A stretch of DNA of 64,000 nt from Bacteroidota bacterium. GTDB lineage: Bacteria; Bacteroidota; Bacteroidia; Cytophagales; Cyclobacteriaceae. The notes beneath the pieces are model-generated. The model did no database searches and was not told the DNA's origin. It saw nothing but the letters and a program-made list of their open reading frames with translations. Below are positions 61,450 through 64,000 of this stretch, piece by piece. The stretch spans positions 1 to 64,000 of the forward strand of contig JAFDYX010000021.1 in assembly GCA_018267215.1 (NCBI GenBank), given 5' to 3'. The position numbers and the translations under genes are program-made. The first letter of the stretch is position 1. Every line of letters starts with the position of its first letter.

Positions 61450-62385
61450 TCAATTTTCTCTAAGTGCTACTGAATCAATTTTACGGATTTGTGCATAGGC
61501 CGGCACGCCTGACAGCCTGGGCACCGCCCGTGGTGTATGTCTGAAAAGGTTTTTATTGATGTGTGCCGTTATGTTTTTCATCTGTTCATTGAATTCCGCA
61601 ATATGTGCTGCCGGTATTTGAAATGTTGCCTGCACGCTGTCGTGCAACAGGTTCATTGGGTTTCCTGTATCTACTTTCAGTTTTACTTCTACTGTTTTTA
61701 TCTCTGCTACTTCAAACATAATCTGGGCAATCGAGGGGTTTCGTTTTACCATCTCACTGCCGGGAAAAACGATTTCTACTTCGTCCCGATAATCTTCAGC
61801 TATTTCTTGCAGACTTACTTTTAACACGATTGAATCAGGTAACGTATGTAAAATACTCTCGGGTCCCTCCAGCCTGACGGAGTCGGGCAGCACTACAATG
61901 GGGCTGGTGCGCCCATAGCCGTTACGAAAACTTAAATCAGTCAGGTCTGGCACTAACTTATATCGGTGAAAATCTTTCTTATCTATTTTCAGGTGAAGCG
62001 TATCGGTTACGACAAAATTAATTTGAAGCTTGCCTACCTGACTGGCCAGCCGGGGCGCCATCGTACTGCCCACTATTTTCTGTATTTCATTGGGTCGCTC
62101 TAACGAAATAATGACTGGTTGTTTCTTCAAGCCGAAACGCTTGCGAAACAAATCCCACCCGCTGCCTGTTACATTCAGGGTAACAAATTTTGGCAGTGGT
62201 GCGGCTATGGCATACTTTTCCCCGTCAAACTCAAACAGTAAAGGAAATTTTATGTTAGTAGCGTATTGTTTGTTGAGCGAATTGAAAATCCAAAACAGTA
62301 CCGATGCCAAAACACAAAGTACTACGGCTCTCCAGTTTGTCCGGTCAAAGCGGAAAAGATTTAAGAGGATATTTAAAATTTTCAC
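61450..62385 (-). CDS. YbbR-like domain-containing protein
   Basis: 311 residues, one N-terminal membrane helix (about 18-36: WRAVVLCVLASVLFWIFNSL), then an extracytoplasmic region with YbbR-like beta modules (PKFVTLNVTGSGWDLFRK, PDSVRLEGPESILHTLPDSI and IKTVEVKLKVD). In Firmicutes YbbR/CdaR regulates the diadenylate cyclase CdaA; here the neighbours are yajC and coaE, not cdaA, so that role should not be carried over. 49 nt after yajC. Confidence 0.85.
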   Translation of the reverse strand: MKILNILLNLFRFDRTNWRAVVLCVLASVLFWIFNSLNKQYATNIKFPLLFEFDGEKYAIAAPLPKFVTLNVTGSGWDLFRKRFGLKKQPVIISLERPNEIQKIVGSTMAPRLASQVGKLQINFVVTDTLHLKIDKKDFHRYKLVPDLTDLSFRNGYGRTSPIVVLPDSVRLEGPESILHTLPDSIVLKVSLQEIAEDYRDEVEIVFPGSEMVKRNPSIAQIMFEVAEIKTVEVKLKVDTGNPMNLLHDSVQATFQIPAAHIAEFNEQMKNITAHINKNLFRHTPRAVPRLSGVPAYAQIRKIDSVALREN

Positions 62386-62434
62386 GGCTCCTGCGTGTAC
62401 TAAAATACCGAATCGAAGCCTTTATTCAAAAAAA

Positions 62435-62749
62435 CTACTCGGCAGGTTTTTTAGCCGCTGCCGTTTTGGTAGAATCCATGGAGATGGCCGATTTCGAAAA
62501 ACGGATGCGCACACCGCGCTCTGCTTCTAAAATAAATGTGTCGCCTTCCAATTCTGCTACACGGCCATGTGCTCCGCCAATGGTAACCACATAGTCTCCT
62601 TTTTTAATTTCTTCGCCAAATTTTTTCTGCTCTTTGGCTTTCTTCTGCTGAGGGCGGATCATAAAAAAGTAGAGGATGCCAAACATCAGCACCATCATGA
62701 GTGGAAATGCGTAATTGTTAGATTGAGCTTGTAGTAAGATAGAATGCAT
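62435..62749 (-). CDS. yajC: Preprotein translocase subunit YajC
   Basis: 104 residues. One membrane helix (about 14-32, FPLMMVLMFGILYFFMIRP) followed by PQQKKAKEQKKFGEEIKKGDYVVTIGGAHGRV (in pieces), the YajC signature. It associates with SecDF and the SecYEG translocon. It has a fully consensus promoter 20 nt upstream and heads the yajC-ybbR-coaE group. Confidence 0.95.
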   Translation of the reverse strand: MHSILLQAQSNNYAFPLMMVLMFGILYFFMIRPQQKKAKEQKKFGEEIKKGDYVVTIGGAHGRVAELEGDTFILEAERGVRIRFSKSAISMDSTKTAAAKKPAE

Positions 62750-62768
62750 GGTATTAAAATTTAAGGCG

Positions 62769-62799
62769 CAAAATTATCCGATTGCCGCCATCCGGCAAA
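62769..62799 (-). promoter_or_regulatory. yajC-ybbR-coaE promoter
   Basis: On the minus strand TTTG (62796-62799), exactly 19 nt, TAATTTTG (62769-62776): a full consensus match. Transcription should begin about 13 nt upstream of the yajC ATG. Confidence 0.8.
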
Positions 62800-62836
62800 A
62801 GGAAACGATCAGGTTATTTATTTTTTAAGAAACGAG

Positions 62837-63376
62837 TTAGTTAGGTGTCGGGCCATTGGCACCGGTGGACTTGGCGATAACCATCGCTTTAAATTTGATG
62901 GTTGTTGTTTTGGGCCAGGTATTAGCCGTAACGGTGATGGTTTTATTTTGTACACCTGTTTTGCCGTGTGTGTCGAACTCAGCCTTTACAAAGCCTGTAC
63001 CGCCAACCGGTATGGGTGTTTTCGTCCAGTCGGGCACCGTACACCCACAACTGGGTTGGGCATTTTGAATGATGAGTGGTGCTTTACCCGTATTTGTTAC
63101 CTGATAGGTGTAGGAAACTTTTTGCCCTTCGTTAACAGTGCCAAAATCGTGGTCGGTCGTACCGAATGAAATCACTGGCAGTGGCCCTTCGGGCATTTTT
63201 TCCGGTTCTGCAGCCACAGCGGGCTGATTGGGGGTGGTGGGAGTGGTGGCGGTTTTATTTCCCTCTAACTGTGTGATGCGGCTTTCTAACTCGGCAATCC
63301 GCTTTTCGGCAGCCCGGTCGCGGCAGCCTGTTAATACCACAGCGATGATGACAGCTATTTTCAGTATGTTTTTCAT
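62837..63376 (-). CDS. DUF1573 domain-containing lipoprotein
   Basis: 179 residues. Lipobox VLTGC with Cys18. A short coiled coil (RAAEKRIAELESRITQLEGNK, 21-40 region) and a Thr/Pro linker lead to the DUF1573 beta-sandwich: ISFGTTDHDFGTVNEGQKVSYTYQVTNTGKAPLII, CGCTVPDW and VKAEFDTHGKTG (in pieces). The CGCT pair is a constant feature of the family. It is an ASH/MSP-like immunoglobulin fold exposed in the periplasm or at the surface; precise role unknown. Its position between nusB and yajC is common in Bacteroidota. Confidence 0.9.
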   Translation of the reverse strand: MKNILKIAVIIAVVLTGCRDRAAEKRIAELESRITQLEGNKTATTPTTPNQPAVAAEPEKMPEGPLPVISFGTTDHDFGTVNEGQKVSYTYQVTNTGKAPLIIQNAQPSCGCTVPDWTKTPIPVGGTGFVKAEFDTHGKTGVQNKTITVTANTWPKTTTIKFKAMVIAKSTGANGPTPN

Positions 63377-63396
63377 AATCTTTAATGCTTAGATTT

Positions 63397-63428
63397 CAAA
63401 AATATGACCCGTGCTTGCGCTTATCAAA
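63397..63428 (-). promoter_or_regulatory. DUF1573 gene promoter
   Basis: On the minus strand TTTG (63425-63428), 20 nt, TATTTTTG (63397-63404), full match at both elements with spacing one longer than optimal. Predicted leader about 15 nt. Confidence 0.65.
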
Positions 63429-63453
63429 ACTCGATAGATATTTTAACAATACG

Positions 63454-63762
63454 TTAACTACTTTTTCCGCGGAGTTGCTCCAGCAGCTCGTCCACATCGG
63501 TAAGCAACTGCTGCGCTTTCCCTTTTGTTTCGGAAACTACTTTATGTCCTTTGGATTGCGCTTCGGAAGTAAGCGGGGTTTCTTTTCCGCTCGCCAAGTC
63601 TTCCAGATAGTCTTGCAATAGCTTTTTGTACTTAGACAACTGAAAAGAAAGTTTCTCGCGTGTGTTCGATCCTTTATCGGGGGCATACAAAATTCCCAGA
63701 ATAGCGCCTGCGGCTGCGCCCGCCAAAAAAGCCATTAAAGCATTACTACTTTTCTTTCCCAT
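63454..63762 (-). CDS. YtxH domain-containing protein
   Basis: 102 residues. NALMAFLAGAAAGAILGILYAPDKGSNTREKL is the Gly/Ala-rich helix plus AP-x-x-G-x-x-T/x-R pattern of YtxH-like proteins, followed by a helical, charged C-terminal part. Small membrane-associated protein; homologues are linked to stress responses but the function is not known. Lies between nusB and the DUF1573 gene. Confidence 0.88.
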   Translation of the reverse strand: MGKKSSNALMAFLAGAAAGAILGILYAPDKGSNTREKLSFQLSKYKKLLQDYLEDLASGKETPLTSEAQSKGHKVVSETKGKAQQLLTDVDELLEQLRGKSS

Positions 63763-63786
63763 AACAATTTACATTTTTAGAGAACG

Positions 63787-63794
63787 CAAAGATA
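63787..63794 (-). promoter_or_regulatory. -7 element of ytxH-like gene
   Basis: TATCTTTG on the minus strand, full TAnnTTTG match, 24 nt upstream of the ATG at 63762 and just after the nusB stop. No -33 TTTG at the expected distance. Confidence 0.5.
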
Positions 63795-63810
63795 AAAAGT
63801 ATTTCCCCAT

Positions 63811-64000
63811 TTATTTGTTGTCCAATAAACCACGTCCGCTCTTTTTCAGCATACCCGATTCTTTCATAGACTTGGAGATCACATCTAATATACCATTGAT
63901 AAACTGACGGCTTTTGGGGGTGCTGTATTCTTTGGTCAGCTCGATGTATTCATTGATGGTAACCTTTACCGGAATATTGGGGAAATGAATCATTTCGGCC
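63811..64000 (-). CDS. nusB: Transcription antitermination factor NusB (3' part)
   Basis: Only the C-terminal 62 codons lie in the window; the frame is open to the right edge. FPNIPVKVTINEYIELTKEYSTPKSRQFINGILD (in pieces) is the conserved last helix pair of NusB, where FxxIPxKVxINEYIELAKxYSxxxSxxFING is typical. NusB with NusE(S10) binds boxA RNA and supports antitermination in rRNA operons such as the one at the other end of this window. The internal ATG at 63993 is not the start. Confidence 0.93.
   Translation of the reverse strand, partial: AEMIHFPNIPVKVTINEYIELTKEYSTPKSRQFINGILDVISKSMKESGMLKKSGRGLLDNK

Overview
The window comes from the chromosome of a Bacteroidota bacterium, most likely of the Cytophagales type. 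The evidence is the 16S 5' end (AACGCTAGCGGCAGGCCTAATACATG), several protein families typical of the phylum (DUF2480, DUF2851, DUF3127, WbqC, carboxypeptidase-regulatory-like domain proteins, an S16 with a long Ala/Glu-rich tail), the gene orders rpmH-rnpA-S41 peptidase and nusB...yajC-ybbR-coaE, and promoters of the Bacteroidota form (-33 TTTG, about 19 nt, -7 TAnnTTTG) with few Shine-Dalgarno sites. Base composition is moderate, coding density is very high, and nearly every stretch is assignable housekeeping or envelope sequence.

Layout. 1-480: 5' end of a 16S rRNA gene on the minus strand with a GC-rich leader of about 345 nt and a consensus rrn promoter. 564-3995: minus-strand rpmH-rnpA-S41 peptidase-tsaB-DUF2480 operon. 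4106-15422: M16 protease, orphan ABC ATPase, lipoprotein, amino-acid permease, beta-lactamase-fold hydrolase, ClpC, WbqC-like and YciO-like proteins. 15506-18224: mltG-thioesterase-YihY operon and tRNA-Ser(UGA). 18314-25290: regulatory-like domain protein, heptose kinase, aspartate-type aminotransferase, acetyl-CoA synthetase, GNAT, DUF3127 and a NeuD-like acyltransferase. 25308-32160: polytopic membrane protein, DUF2851, small membrane protein, pyrF, lolA, ftsK. 32270-39221: S9 peptidase, EEP hydrolase, Bcr/CflA transporter, ABM protein and a LytS/LytTR pair. 39397-46110: sucA-sucB followed by a D,D-carboxypeptidase and a D-aminoacylase-like protein. 46340-50390: rpsP, rimM, a second LytS/LytTR pair and a GH18 protein. 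50526-55105: zinc-ribbon membrane protein, alpha/beta hydrolase, dxs, scpA. 55113-60756: complete tripartite RND efflux operon. 60813-64000: coaE, ybbR, yajC, DUF1573, ytxH and the 3' part of nusB.

How the genes work together. Translation and RNA maturation (16S, tRNA-Ser, L34, S16, RimM, RNase P protein, TsaB), envelope building and export (MltG, LolA, YajC, heptose kinase, WbqC-like, NeuD-like, RND pump), protein quality control (ClpC, S41, M16, S9), chromosome segregation (FtsK, ScpA) and central metabolism (2-oxoglutarate dehydrogenase, acetyl-CoA synthetase, Dxs, PyrF, CoaE) dominate. I found no CRISPR array, phage, transposase, toxin-antitoxin, defence island or biosynthetic cluster. 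The second-look items are therefore small: a D-aminoacylase-like enzyme without the usual metal motif beside a VanY-type peptidase, an SSB-like tail on DUF3127, a terminator hairpin abutting rimM, a possible decayed tRNA just upstream of tRNA-Ser, near-leaderless promoter architecture, a palindromic repeat, and an unexplained membrane/DUF2851/NeuD gene group.
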